Assembly (NCBI GenBank): GCA_021604005.1
Contig: BQIV01000002.1
Span: 186,001 to 250,000 of the forward strand
Reading direction: 5' to 3'
From: Nitrospirales bacterium
GTDB taxonomy: Bacteria > Nitrospirota > Nitrospiria > Nitrospirales > UBA8639
DNA length: 64,000 nt
Part shown: positions 55,025 to 64,000 of the stretch, in pieces
How the letters are laid out: each line of letters begins with the position of its first letter
How positions within the stretch are numbered: the first letter of the stretch is position 1
The notes under the pieces: generated by a model
What the model was told of the DNA's origin: nothing
Database searches by the model: none
Seen by the model: only the letters and a program-made list of their open reading frames with translations
Made by a program: the position numbers and the translations under genes

Positions 55025-55347
55025 GGGCATCTCTAAAAACCAGGATTTTTGTGTGAGGGCAAGGAAGGCGCGCGCGGAACTTGGGCACCTGATATCGTTC
55101 TCGCGGAAAGGAGAATCCATCCCAACACAGGAAAGATGGCAGGACCGTCTGCCCTCTGGCCCATCGTGCCCAAGGCCACTGCCCTGAGCCTTGGCTACGA
55201 TAGGGAACGACCCTCAACACTAATGAACCCTCCATTGTGTGAGGGGAGCGAACTCTTGCTATTTTGATCGTAGGTAGCCAAAACATGATGATTTGAGCAC
55301 GCGACTGACGCCGCCATCGCGAAAAAAGACGGTTTTTAGAGGTGCCC
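55025..55347. mobile_element. 323-bp MITE-like element with terminal inverted repeats
   Basis: Left GGGCATCTCTAAAAAC and right GTTTTTAGAGGTGCCC. Its first 47 and last 63 bp match the 141-bp copy at 8286-8426; the middle is different and longer. It lies between two minus-strand genes, abutting the amidase stop codon (TAA at 55348-55350). Confidence 0.8.
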
Positions 55348-55980
55348 TTAATAGTCATTCGGGTTAATAAATGCCAGTTGAGAGAGATGCGGAATTGCAC
55401 GTTTCCCCGGACATGCCGTGCTCTTAAAATCCCGATGAACATAGACTGCTCGATCGGCCGGACGCATGGAGCCTAGATGTTTCATGGCCCGAAACGTTCC
55501 ATAGCTCGGATGACTGGGATCATGCTTGAGCCAACCTAGAAAACCCGAAAGCAAATACATTCGTTTGGCCACGTCGATTCCTTCCACCGTCTCGTCGTCA
55601 AAATTTCCCGCAAACGCGATCCCAATTCCCTCCGTATTATGCCCTTTCGTATGCGCGCCGGAACGATCTTCGCCACGACCTTCACACACAACAATTCCAT
55701 CGTTCTTGGACATTAAATACACCACGAAATTATACGGCACGTCATTGCCCAAATCTGGACGAATCGTTTGTAACCTGCGCATATTGAGGTACACCTCCGA
55801 CAAGGTTTCCCACACAGACGGAGATGAATCGCTCGTATCGGACACGACGGTATGATGCATAATTACATGCGTGCGCTTGCTCCGTGGAACACGATGACCC
55901 TGACGCGGAAACGCAGTTTTGGCGCCCCAGCCTTGACGGTCAACGAAAGTCAGGCCTGAAAGAATCTCAAATTTAGCCAT
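55348..55980 (-). CDS. Peptidoglycan-recognition/N-acetylmuramoyl-L-alanine amidase domain protein
   Basis: 210 residues from ATG 55980, with AAGGA upstream; an earlier frame start is not supported. The amidase_2/PGRP zinc-site residues appear in IMHHTVV and YVHRDFKSTACPGK (His and Cys). Central GIGIAFAGNFDDETV is typical. It lacks a clear signal peptide, so its compartment is unclear. Probably cuts the amide between MurNAc and L-Ala. Confidence 0.88.
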   Translation of the reverse strand: MAKFEILSGLTFVDRQGWGAKTAFPRQGHRVPRSKRTHVIMHHTVVSDTSDSSPSVWETLSEVYLNMRRLQTIRPDLGNDVPYNFVVYLMSKNDGIVVCEGRGEDRSGAHTKGHNTEGIGIAFAGNFDDETVEGIDVAKRMYLLSGFLGWLKHDPSHPSYGTFRAMKHLGSMRPADRAVYVHRDFKSTACPGKRAIPHLSQLAFINPNDY

Positions 55981-56055
55981 TGCATTCCTTGTAGTGCGAA
56001 GACAGTCATTTTCTCTTAGTTCCTTGCGCAAACATCTGTCGAATCCCTAATCTCG

Positions 56056-57018
56056 TTAACTAGGCTGTTCTACGAGGTCAACAAGCGGTGAAACACATTG
56101 CCCCGGACTGGGCATATCCCCGAAATAGTCCAGAATCGTGTCACCAATCGGATGTCCGGTCGAAGCTTCATAGGGTAAAAAGGTCGGAACAGGATTCATT
56201 TCGAGACACCACCATTCATCCTGTACCGTCTTACGAAAATCAAAGCCGGCGAGAATCAGCCCTTCTGAAGCAGCCGTCTTTATGCAAAGCGACTGAATCA
56301 AAGGCGGCACCTCAATGCGAGAATACTCAACTCCTTCACTCTCGAATCGATAATCAATTCCGTGCGATCGAATTTGTGTGGCAAAGGTCGTCCTCCCGAT
56401 GACATGAATACGAACGTCGAACCCCGGGATGTACTGTTGGACTACTGCAGGAGAAGTCCCCTCTGCCATTAATGTAAACAGCGTCTCATCAACACGACGA
56501 ACTCGTGATCGTAATCCTGAACTGGCTTTATAAATAGCCCCATTTTGACATTCTGCAAGAAAATCAGCCATTACTTTTGGGTCATTGGTCACGCGCCAAC
56601 GCGGCACAGCAAACTCATGTCTTTCCAACAGCATCATTTGATAAGGCTTTGAGCTGTTCGATCGACCGGCACAGGGTCGATTGATGACGGGGAATGGCAC
56701 TTCATTTAAAAGCCAATGCAACCCATATCGACGCTCCATGACATAAATATGTTCGGCTTCCGGAGGTACGCCAAGCCTATCGTGGACGACTGGCTTAGGA
56801 TTTAATCTCACGAATGCGCCATGAATATCATGGACTGAGAAGACTCGATCATGCATCGTGATCGTGCTCTTCTCAGGATGACGAGGGACCTGAAAGCGCC
56901 AATTCAACCCGAGGTCATTCTCGGAAAGGACGATGACTTCCGCACCACGCCTCTTGGCTAACCAGATTAGATATGCGGCGGATAGATCTTCAGGATCACC
57001 AACGACACAAATGCGCAT
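56056..57018 (-). CDS. RimK-like ATP-grasp ligase
   Basis: 320 residues. The ATP-grasp core includes GAIYKASSGLRSRVR, VVQQYIPGFDVRIHVIG and the metal site LILAGFDFRK ... WWCLEMNPVPTF. N-terminal FVRLNPKPVVHDRLG is typical of peptide-modifying members. It overlaps the preceding gene by 23 bp. Could ligate an amino acid or close an ester/amide ring on a peptide substrate; no such assignment can be proved. Confidence 0.85.
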   Translation of the reverse strand: MRICVVGDPEDLSAAYLIWLAKRRGAEVIVLSENDLGLNWRFQVPRHPEKSTITMHDRVFSVHDIHGAFVRLNPKPVVHDRLGVPPEAEHIYVMERRYGLHWLLNEVPFPVINRPCAGRSNSSKPYQMMLLERHEFAVPRWRVTNDPKVMADFLAECQNGAIYKASSGLRSRVRRVDETLFTLMAEGTSPAVVQQYIPGFDVRIHVIGRTTFATQIRSHGIDYRFESEGVEYSRIEVPPLIQSLCIKTAASEGLILAGFDFRKTVQDEWWCLEMNPVPTFLPYEASTGHPIGDTILDYFGDMPSPGQCVSPLVDLVEQPS

Positions 57019-57763
57019 TGATCACCTCTGCAATCCTGGTGGCTATCTCGAGAGTGAGTGAGTCAGGAACCGTACAGGCTGTCGTACAGGACACCACTTC
57101 CTCTCGTTGATTCGTGAGAATACTCCCCAAATGTAGCCCATACGATGCCATTACCTTTCCTGCGACTGCGACATGCTTCCCGCTCGGACCACTAAAGACC
57201 TGGCCTTCGCACCACAGGCTTTGTTGAAATGCATTCCCTTCCGTAAGAGCGGGAGCAAAGGCACGCCGAACATGACAGCCTGGCACACCAAGTATGCCTC
57301 CACCCCAAGGCAACCAACTCCAAGTTGAAAAGACCTTGCTATCGCCGACAGCAACATTCGCCAGTGGCACACCTGCCTGTTGTAGACGCTTGCGCCACAC
57401 CGCCCATTCGGCACTCGTATACCACAACTCGGCATCGACTTGATTGATCGTCAGGACGGAAGGGATCTGCAGAATTGAAAGCCAGGTCGCACGAACTTCA
57501 TCACTCGCAAAGCCTTGATCTGGTTCTTCGAAGTCCGCCCCGTAATTGGCATGCGTATGACAATGAAAGAACACCGATCCTACCACTTGCCCATCACATA
57601 TAGCACGTGTAGGAGTCACTTCCAAACGACACAATGCCAATCGCTCGGCAAGAATGTACTGCGTGGGTCGTTTTCGCTCACGTAGCCACTCAGCGACTCC
57701 CTTGCCAACACCATCCACTCCTTGATCAACCACGATGGCGACAGGGGAAACAGACTTGTTCAT
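56996..57763 (-). CDS. Unrecognised protein, partner of the ATP-grasp enzyme
   Basis: 255 residues, cytosolic, no family recognised. It has HCHTHANYGADFE, several tryptophans and a C-terminal TACTVPDSLTLEIATRIAEV stretch. Overlaps both neighbours (ATGA at 57760-57763; 23 bp with the ligase), so it is co-translated. I make no functional claim. Confidence 0.7.
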   Translation of the reverse strand: MNKSVSPVAIVVDQGVDGVGKGVAEWLRERKRPTQYILAERLALCRLEVTPTRAICDGQVVGSVFFHCHTHANYGADFEEPDQGFASDEVRATWLSILQIPSVLTINQVDAELWYTSAEWAVWRKRLQQAGVPLANVAVGDSKVFSTWSWLPWGGGILGVPGCHVRRAFAPALTEGNAFQQSLWCEGQVFSGPSGKHVAVAGKVMASYGLHLGSILTNQREEVVSCTTACTVPDSLTLEIATRIAEVINAHLCRW

Positions 57764-58125
57764 TTTTTACCTAAACGCTCCTCGACTCGCCGCGCGACAT
57801 CCTCGACAAGTCGAGAGAATTGTACGTCAGACTCACGAATGAGCTCTCCTGGAAACACTCTGTGTCCTATGTCAATAAACGGCTCGAGTTCAACCTTCTT
57901 TTTTTCTCCACGAAGTTTTTCGATCAGCTCACCAACCGTAATATTGACGATTTCGGTTTCTTCAATCCACAGTTCATATTTTTTCTTGTCGGTGATAATC
58001 CAAGAATGCTTGCCTTTGACCTTTGGATGATTCAAGACTTCTACGAATTCCGCCGCGTTTAACTCTCGTAATGGACTGTCCATGACCTTATCGATATCAA
58101 TAGCTGCTTTTCGTTTGTTATTCAT
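57760..58125 (-). CDS. Small charged protein, first gene of the ATP-grasp operon
   Basis: 121 residues, rich in K, E and D, no Cys. Segment AEFVEVLNHPKVKGKHSWII and the tail VQFSRLVEDVARRVEERL. AGGAGG-type site about 8 bases upstream. It may be a substrate carrier, an adaptor or a precursor for the ligase; its size and composition would suit a scaffold, but this is speculative. Confidence 0.7.
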   Translation of the reverse strand: MNNKRKAAIDIDKVMDSPLRELNAAEFVEVLNHPKVKGKHSWIITDKKKYELWIEETEIVNITVGELIEKLRGEKKKVELEPFIDIGHRVFPGELIRESDVQFSRLVEDVARRVEERLGKK

Positions 58126-58284
58126 AGTGCTTTCCTCCTTCTGTTGGGTGTAATAGGTTTACGAACAACTAAGCTATCCCAAAGCAAGGAGCTCGCCACT
58201 CTCGAGTAAGTGAGTCATAACATTAAGATTTCAAGAAGTTATCTAATACCGAGAACGAGCTGAAGCATTGAGGTGTGTCGTAAC

Positions 58285-58301
58285 CGATACAATTGGTATC
58301 G
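58285..58301. promoter_or_regulatory. Palindrome between the ATP-grasp operon and cbiP
   Basis: CGATAC-AATTG-GTATCG, a perfect 6-bp inverted repeat. It lies downstream of cbiP and upstream of the 58125 gene, so could be an operator for the operon. Confidence 0.4.
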
Positions 58302-58362
58302 ATTCAGATACATGGATGAAAGGACGGATACGAATGTCAAAAAGTGAAGGGTATCAGTGTAG

Positions 58363-59919
58363 CTACGCTCCAGACTTATTGGTGTTTGAGTTGACCTCGA
58401 GCCCAAGAAGATGCAAGACAGGCATGAAATTCACATGCTTCTCTACGTGGTCGGCCCATCGATCGAGTGCATTCGACAATCGTTGAGAAACCGTCTTCGA
58501 CACCGATACGTCAACCGCCACAAGTCCTTTGCGTTCACGGATTCGGTTCAGCCACATACGGCGAAAAACCGGTTGATCGAAGACGCCATGGATGTAGGTT
58601 CCCCAAACGTTCCTGTCTTCACGACAGCCGCCATCGAAGGCAAGCTCCGAGCCTGACATGATTTGAAAGCATGGTTGCAAGTCCTTCCCTGTTGTCTCGC
58701 CCATATGAATCTCATAGCCTTGAACAACATGATCGAAGAACGAATCATACAGTAAAGGATGAGCTTTCACCTGCACAGTCTTCTTTTCGGCAGTCAATAT
58801 CGTGATCATCTCCAGCAGACCCAAGCCATCTATTTCCCCTCCCCCTTCGATCCGGTGCGGATCAGCAATGCGACGACCCAACATTTGAAACCCGCCACAA
58901 ATTCCGATAATTTCAACACCGTGCTCCAACTGCCGCGACAATGCCTGCTCAAACCCTTCGTCCCTCAAGTATTTCAAGTCCGCAATCGTAGTTTTGCTGC
59001 CAGGAATGATCACGGCATCGGCGCCATCTAATTCCTTGGGACTTCTCACATACCGCAGGGCAACATCGGATTCAGCTCCCAAGTGATTGAAATCCGTAAA
59101 GTTACTCATATGCGGCAACAGCAACACTGCCATGTTAATCGTCGTCGAAAGAAAAGAGGTTGTTCGAAATCGATCAACGTCGACACTATCTTCCTGGTCT
59201 AGCTCAAGATGAGGAAGATAGGGAAGCACGCCTAAGACCGGAACGCCAGTTCGTGCTTCAATCATCTTCACTCCATCTTCGAATAGCCTCGCATCACCCC
59301 GAAACTTATTAATGATGATCCCAAGCACCCGTTTCCGTTCATTGGAGGTAAGCAAATCCATGGTCCCGATGACTTGGGCAAACACGCCTCCTCTGTCAAT
59401 ATCCGCCACTAACACCACAGGGGCATCGGCCATTTCCGCGACCGGCCAGTTCACAATGTCCCGATCGCGTAGATTCATTTCCGCCGCACTCCCGGCTCCT
59501 TCAATCACGATTACCTCATATTGTTGAGCAAGACGATCATAACTGGCTTTCACGATTTCAAATAAGGTCGCCTTATGAGCAAAGTATTCTTTGGCTTCTT
59601 GCGTGTTCCATACGTTTCCCTGCACGATCACTTGTGATTGTTGATCCGTCTGAGGTTTGAGTAAAATTGGATTCATATCCACATGAGGTGACAGGCCACA
59701 GGCTTGGGCTTGAAGGACTTGCGCGCGTCCCATCTCCCCACCATCAAGCGTGACATAGGAATTGAGTGACATATTTTGCGCTTTAAACGGCGCAACCTTG
59801 AACCCACATCGGTATAGCAATCGACACAACCCAGCCGTGATGAGACTCTTTCCGACATCCGATCCCGTACCAAGCACGGCTATTGCCTTCGTGTGTACCC
59901 TAGGGCCATCATTACTCAT
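58363..59919 (-). CDS. cbiP: Cobyric acid synthase
   Basis: 518 residues from ATG 59919; the frame is open for 27 codons more but a better ribosome site favours this start. P-loop LGTGSDVGKS and NMSLNSYVTLDGGEMGRAQ in the ATPase part, then the glutaminase with GICGGFQMLG. Amidates side chains b, d, e and g to yield cobyric acid, the point at which CbiB and CbiZ meet. Confidence 0.96.
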   Translation of the reverse strand: MSNDGPRVHTKAIAVLGTGSDVGKSLITAGLCRLLYRCGFKVAPFKAQNMSLNSYVTLDGGEMGRAQVLQAQACGLSPHVDMNPILLKPQTDQQSQVIVQGNVWNTQEAKEYFAHKATLFEIVKASYDRLAQQYEVIVIEGAGSAAEMNLRDRDIVNWPVAEMADAPVVLVADIDRGGVFAQVIGTMDLLTSNERKRVLGIIINKFRGDARLFEDGVKMIEARTGVPVLGVLPYLPHLELDQEDSVDVDRFRTTSFLSTTINMAVLLLPHMSNFTDFNHLGAESDVALRYVRSPKELDGADAVIIPGSKTTIADLKYLRDEGFEQALSRQLEHGVEIIGICGGFQMLGRRIADPHRIEGGGEIDGLGLLEMITILTAEKKTVQVKAHPLLYDSFFDHVVQGYEIHMGETTGKDLQPCFQIMSGSELAFDGGCREDRNVWGTYIHGVFDQPVFRRMWLNRIRERKGLVAVDVSVSKTVSQRLSNALDRWADHVEKHVNFMPVLHLLGLEVNSNTNKSGA

Positions 59920-60061
59920 ACTTCTTGGGTTCCTTCCAATGCGTCCTGCCTCCTCCAAGTCGAATTTCGACTTTCGTGGAAGCTCTACTATTACCTTCAA
60001 AACGTTTATGGTACATTCAACTATCGTTCACTATTAATCATTTCACCATGACGGCGGAACT

Positions 60062-60916
60062 ATGAAGATTCACCAACAATCGGGACACGTATTAGGCACT
60101 TTCTTTTTAATCCTTATATTGATCAGTTCCATGAGTGCGGCAAGCATGGCCGAGGCCAATAATGCGCACCCTGAAAAGCTCAGTACCTTTAATACTATTC
60201 TCAAAAAAGGTCAATTAGACATCGGCGTTTCGCTGTTTACTCCTTGGACGTTAAAGAATGCGCAGGGAGAGCTTGTGGGCTTTGAGATAGATATCGCTAA
60301 GAAGTTGGCCAAAGATATGGGGGTTAAACCAAAATTCCACGTACTGGCCTGGCATGACATCCTCTCGGCACTACTCAATAAGGATATCGACATTATCATC
60401 GCAGGCATGGTGATTACTCCACAAAGAGCCTTGAAGGTGAATTTCAGTCATCCGTATGTTGAGTCTGGCATAGGGCTCGCTACCAATCACCAACGGACCA
60501 AATCCTTTACCAGCCTCAAGGATTTGAATCAACCTGACAGTACGATTGCCGTTGTCACGGACACCGTAGCGGAAAACCTAGCTCGTCGGGTATTCCCGAA
60601 TGCTTCGATTCAGACGTTTCTCACGAGCCAAAAAGCCATTCTTGCTATCACGGCCGGGAAAGTCCATGGCTATATTGAGCACAACCCGCTCCCCACGTTT
60701 CTCGCCCTTGATCATCCGGACAAGGTAGACACTCCATTATCAAAACCACTCCTGACAACAAAAGCGGGGTTCGCGATCAACAAAGGCGATGCTGATTTTG
60801 TTAATTTCTTGAATGCGTGGATCATCGCCCGGGAAGCCGACACATGGTTGGCATCGGCCCATAAATATTGGTTTAAGTCATTAGAGTGGAGAAAAGATGC
60901 TGGAGTGAAACAATGA
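60062..60916 (+). CDS. Periplasmic amino-acid-type solute-binding protein
   Basis: 284 residues. Signal peptide, then the SBP_bac_3 fold: GQLDIGVSLFTPW, ELVGFEIDIAKKLAKDMG, DIDIIIAGMVITPQRA and KVHGYIEHNPLP. No ABC permease or ATPase is adjacent, so it may be an orphan or a sensor partner. Overlaps the next gene by 4 bp. Confidence 0.9.
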   Translation: MKIHQQSGHVLGTFFLILILISSMSAASMAEANNAHPEKLSTFNTILKKGQLDIGVSLFTPWTLKNAQGELVGFEIDIAKKLAKDMGVKPKFHVLAWHDILSALLNKDIDIIIAGMVITPQRALKVNFSHPYVESGIGLATNHQRTKSFTSLKDLNQPDSTIAVVTDTVAENLARRVFPNASIQTFLTSQKAILAITAGKVHGYIEHNPLPTFLALDHPDKVDTPLSKPLLTTKAGFAINKGDADFVNFLNAWIIAREADTWLASAHKYWFKSLEWRKDAGVKQ

Positions 60917-61305
60917 CAGATCGCTTTGATGGCCATGCGCAATGGTCCTCACCATACCTCTGCGTCCTCATGTTCGTAATCCCTCTTCTCTTTGCAGCAG
61001 GTATCACTGAACAATCAGGCCAACATGTCATCCTTCCTGATGAGGACTCCTATCGTTCCAATTTCTCCGAGACGATTCTCGAGTCTTTGGAATGGCGAAA
61101 ACCGCCGCCGACAGAATTCCCTTGGAGAACTCCGCCTCGCCCTGAATTAGGCTGGCGCACGCCCCCATCCACCCAACCTTCGACCACATCCCCTCGTTCG
61201 AAGATTGAACTGTTCCCCAAATATCGACCTGGAGCTCCGACCGATTTTGATCACATTCAGCGAGAAGAAAAACCCCTGATCAAGGTGTTTGAGTTTGGTT
61301 CATAG
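60913..61305 (+). CDS. Exported proline-rich protein with WR-PP repeats
   Basis: 130 residues from ATG 60913, overlapping the preceding stop as ATGA. A hydrophobic segment (LCVLMFVIPLLFAAGIT) is followed by three tandem-like units (EWRKPPPTEF, PWRTPPRPEL, GWRTPPSTQ) and a charged tail. Such extended, proline-rich stretches often bind wall or partner proteins. Family unknown; the tight coupling suggests it works with the binding protein. Confidence 0.7.
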   Translation: MTDRFDGHAQWSSPYLCVLMFVIPLLFAAGITEQSGQHVILPDEDSYRSNFSETILESLEWRKPPPTEFPWRTPPRPELGWRTPPSTQPSTTSPRSKIELFPKYRPGAPTDFDHIQREEKPLIKVFEFGS

Positions 61306-61388
61306 CGAGCGCAGTATGCACAAGCCACAACTCGTCTCAGGCATGAAGGAACCAGACTTTATGAATAGGCGTACATGAGTAGACTGAA

Positions 61389-61404
61389 GGGCATCTCTAA
61401 AAAA
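61389..61404 (+). repeat. Solo terminal repeat of the MITE-like family
   Basis: GGGCATCTCTAAAAAA only; no matching right end is found nearby. Located in the gap before the minus-strand regulator gene. Confidence 0.6.
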
Positions 61405-61429
61405 AGATTGCCGAAAATACGGGGAAGAA

Positions 61430-62821
61430 TTACGACGAAACCAGTTGATTCAGCACGACTTTAAGAAGCCCAGACTCCGAAGGCACTAATTCACTTTTCA
61501 CGGCACGGTTTCGTCCATCTTGTTTAGCCTGAGCCATCGCGCGATCGGCGGCAGAAAATAAATCCTCAAAATCACAAGGAAAGTTGAAGGGAAGACTGAC
61601 AACCCCAAAACTGGCGGTCACTGGAATACCGCTTGGGGTTGCGGATTCCACAACACTGCGTAAGCGGTTGACTTTCTCCCGTGCATCACTCTCATTACAG
61701 TGAGGCAAAGCCAACGCAAATTCATCGTCATTGGTCCTCGCAACGATATCTTCATTCCGAGAAAAAGTCTTGAGTATTTTGGCGACTTCTTGCAAGACCA
61801 TATCTCCAATGCTTTGCCCGTATCGCTCATTAATCAGATGAAAATGATCAAGGCCAAACACGACAAGACTAAAGGCATAGCCATGCCGATAGGCTTCATT
61901 GGCTCGCTGACTTCCAGCGTTGAGAAGGTAAGGCTTGCTGTACAACGAGGTCAACGCATCCGTCATGACTAATTGACGAAGCTCTTGCTCCTGCGATTCG
62001 ATCTTATCCGCAAGGTTTTTAATGAGGAGAAGATTTTTCACACGGCATTGCAATTCCTCTTCAACGACAAGTTTTCCGACACAATCATTCGCCCCTTTTT
62101 TCAGCGCCTCCGGCACGGATGAAAGTTTTTTTGACCCGCCGATGACCAAAATCGGACGTTGAGCCTTTGCGCCTTGACTCGACCGAATCGCGTGAATCAA
62201 GTCAAAATCTCGTGATGGGCTTTTCTCCCCTATCGCCACAACGACAAGATCAAAGTCTTCTTGTTCAAAGGCCTCAAAGGCCATGCGCGGGGATACGTAT
62301 TGCACTACGGTCAGTCCCATACGTTGAAACGCATCGTTCATGGACTTCGCAGCAGACGTATGGCCATCAACATACAGAAGCCGTCCCTTCAAGAAACAAT
62401 TTTTTTGAATTAATCCGATGAGGCCCGTGGTGTACGTAAAAAATCCATTCAGATCTTGCTTCGAAAATACTTGAACTAATCCATCATGTACATCCGCGCT
62501 TTCAGCGTGAGATCGATGTGACGTAAAAACAAAGACCGGCGTTCGCTGATTACATTCAGACAGTTTCAAACCGCCGAAAAACCGTTTTTCCGTGCTCTGG
62601 TCTAAAGGAAAGCTCACGCAAATAAAATCAAATGCATGCTCTTGCACCAACTGAAGAGCTTCTGCACCCTGGCGACAGGAAACAACCGTCACACCATGAT
62701 CCCCAAAAAAATTTCCAAGTTTCATCTGGTCAGGCATACACGAATCGGCGATCAGCACGCGTAAGACTCCGTTGAAGGTATGCGTTGCACTTAGACTAAA
62801 TGCTGGTATGAATGATTTCAT
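61430..62821 (-). CDS. Receiver-receiver-GGDEF protein with degenerate active sites
   Basis: 463 residues. Two receiver-like domains (about 20-140 and 148-265) and a GGDEF domain (about 285-445). Where the first receiver should have its phosphorylated Asp it has FICVSFP, and the second has LVVVAIGE. The GGDEF signature reads N364-D-D-E-F368. The diguanylate cyclase is therefore probably inactive or strongly altered, and the receivers may sense without phosphorylation. A coiled-coil-like linker (KIESQEQELRQLV) joins the halves. Confidence 0.88.
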   Translation of the reverse strand: MKSFIPAFSLSATHTFNGVLRVLIADSCMPDQMKLGNFFGDHGVTVVSCRQGAEALQLVQEHAFDFICVSFPLDQSTEKRFFGGLKLSECNQRTPVFVFTSHRSHAESADVHDGLVQVFSKQDLNGFFTYTTGLIGLIQKNCFLKGRLLYVDGHTSAAKSMNDAFQRMGLTVVQYVSPRMAFEAFEQEDFDLVVVAIGEKSPSRDFDLIHAIRSSQGAKAQRPILVIGGSKKLSSVPEALKKGANDCVGKLVVEEELQCRVKNLLLIKNLADKIESQEQELRQLVMTDALTSLYSKPYLLNAGSQRANEAYRHGYAFSLVVFGLDHFHLINERYGQSIGDMVLQEVAKILKTFSRNEDIVARTNDDEFALALPHCNESDAREKVNRLRSVVESATPSGIPVTASFGVVSLPFNFPCDFEDLFSAADRAMAQAKQDGRNRAVKSELVPSESGLLKVVLNQLVSS

Positions 62822-63102
62822 AGCTCACAATGCCGTTGGGGGATGGCTTTACTCATCCAATGTCAAAAGACCGCGCATACACCTCTCAATCATCATCGGA
62901 ACGTTGAAGGTTCGGCTTAACCGTTACCCCTGGAAATAGCAAAGTGATTATGAATTGGCTCACAAATTATTTCGGAATATTGAACGTATGTCAGGCGTTA
63001 CCTATTTGCAGATCTACAAATTCCGACCGTACTTGACTCAAGCCCCACGCTACGGTCACCATACCAATAGAATGTCAGTTGCAGGAAAAAGGAGAAACAA
63101 CT

Positions 63103-63510
63103 ATGAACAATGACGTATGTCGTATAACCAGAAATATCGTGCTAAGCGTTGGACTGCTGTTGGGATCCGGCTGTACCTTAAAAGCCACCACCGAATCATT
63201 GACTGACACCACCACAAATATTCTCTCCTCGACGACTCCAGGAGCCTGGTTTACCGCCGATGGCCTTCTCAAACCAGAGGAAAAAGTCAATGCATTTATT
63301 GCAACGAATTATCACAATCTGCAACAAAACATGGCTCAGGGAGAAGGCGAATACCTGACGGCATTGGGTAGCTTACTCGAGATTCAAGAAGAGGCCATGC
63401 CACAGTTTCACGCGCGAGCACAAACACATTTCCAACGCTTCACCGTTACCTCAACCCAACATCCTCAGTCGATATCCACGATGCTCTCACTCTTGAAAGA
63501 ACCTCGGTAG
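63103..63510 (+). CDS. Lipoprotein of the DUF3015-like type
   Basis: 135 residues from ATG 63103, with AAGGAG upstream. Lipobox LLGSGC, then a Thr/Ser-rich stretch (TESLTDTTTNILSST) and a helical domain (FIATNYHNLQQNMAQGEGEYL) that resembles DUF3015 proteins. Function unknown. Confidence 0.75.
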   Translation: MNNDVCRITRNIVLSVGLLLGSGCTLKATTESLTDTTTNILSSTTPGAWFTADGLLKPEEKVNAFIATNYHNLQQNMAQGEGEYLTALGSLLEIQEEAMPQFHARAQTHFQRFTVTSTQHPQSISTMLSLLKEPR

Positions 63511-63755
63511 ACGGACTCAACAATCGGCTCATGTGTTTCATGACAGGCTTGAGACATTATTCGTTGTACCATTTTCTCATTCCCACTACTTGCGCGGGTC
63601 GTCACGGTATACTCTCGAAAACCTTGTTCGCTTATGAATCAACCATCTCCTCTTTTGTGCATTTTTTCATGGTCTCCTCAATACATCGTTGCATTCTCTC
63701 ATGTGTAGCCGTATCAGCTAGAACGCAAGGCGTCCAACGAACATGAAACCAACAT

Positions 63756-64000
63756 ATGCCTCACCTGCCAATTGATACGATCATTCCCACGTTGCAGCAC
63801 AGGTTTCTCACTCATCGAAATATCGTGTTGAGTGCATTGCCGGGCGCAGGGAAAACGACTCGCATCCCACTGGCCTTACTCAATGAACCCTGGATGCAGC
63901 AACAACGAATCCTCATGCTTGAACCACGTCGTGTCGCGGCCCGTTCTGCAGCACGGTATATGGCTACACAAATAGGCGAACTGGTTGGACAGACAATCGG
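63756..64000 (+). CDS. hrpB: ATP-dependent helicase HrpB (5' end, cut by the window)
   Basis: The first 81 codons are in the window. LPIDTIIPTLQHRFLTHRN, Walker A GAGKTT (in ALPGAGKTTRIP) and motif Ia LMLEPRRVAARSAARYMA are typical of HrpB, a DEAH-box helicase. The gene continues past 64000. Confidence 0.88.
   Translation, partial: MPHLPIDTIIPTLQHRFLTHRNIVLSALPGAGKTTRIPLALLNEPWMQQQRILMLEPRRVAARSAARYMATQIGELVGQTI

Overview
The window reads as the chromosome of a Gram-negative, hopanoid-making bacterium with roughly balanced base composition. TonB receptors, lipoproteins, a squalene-hopene cyclase, oxygen-dependent BluB and cobalamin riboswitches all point that way. A Nitrospirota member (Nitrospira-like, low-GC lineage) is my best guess, but it is an inference: no rRNA or other taxonomic marker is present.

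Layout. 1-2954: a type I-E CRISPR array with 48 complete spacers, cas genes off the left edge. 3-28 kb: an accessory zone of small genes on both strands. It holds vapBC, an ATP-grasp/metallopeptidase pair, HNH and Rieske proteins, a DUF4143 ATPase, an 849-residue TetR plus squalene-hopene cyclase fusion, redox enzymes, a penicillin-binding-like serine hydrolase and a run of exported proteins of unknown function. Several genes here are broken: a PemK-like toxin, a ParE-like toxin without a start codon, a RelBE relic, a DUF1801 gene split by a 94-bp element, a VOC relic and an RCC1-repeat gene. Small dispersed repeats sit at gene edges.

29-60 kb: a large cobalamin locus, almost all on the minus strand. 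One operon (pduO, cobU, cobT, cobS, CWC protein, cbiB, cobD, cbiZ) assembles and remodels the nucleotide loop. A second set (GNAT, cobO, CWC protein, bluB) makes the lower ligand and adenosylates. cbiA and cbiP amidate the corrin ring. btuF-btuC-btuD and btuB import B12, each under a cobalamin riboswitch. Early corrin-ring genes are not in the window. Embedded here is a cluster made of a CobN-like protein with a predicted signal peptide and C-terminal membrane anchor, an ExbB/TolQ-like proton channel, a DUF2149 protein with an ExbD-like membrane segment, and a riboswitch-controlled TonB receptor. This resembles the Bacteroidota haem-acquisition hmuRS-UV arrangement and is the strongest candidate for an undescribed system: a periplasmic, possibly proton-motive-force-powered tetrapyrrole (de)chelatase dedicated to corrinoids or cobalt.

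54-64 kb: a STAS protein, an SH3-like exported protein, a PGRP-type amidase, a tightly overlapped three-gene operon with a RimK-like ATP-grasp enzyme and two unknown proteins, cbiP, a solute-binding protein, a degenerate receiver-receiver-GGDEF protein, a lipoprotein and the start of an HrpB-type helicase.
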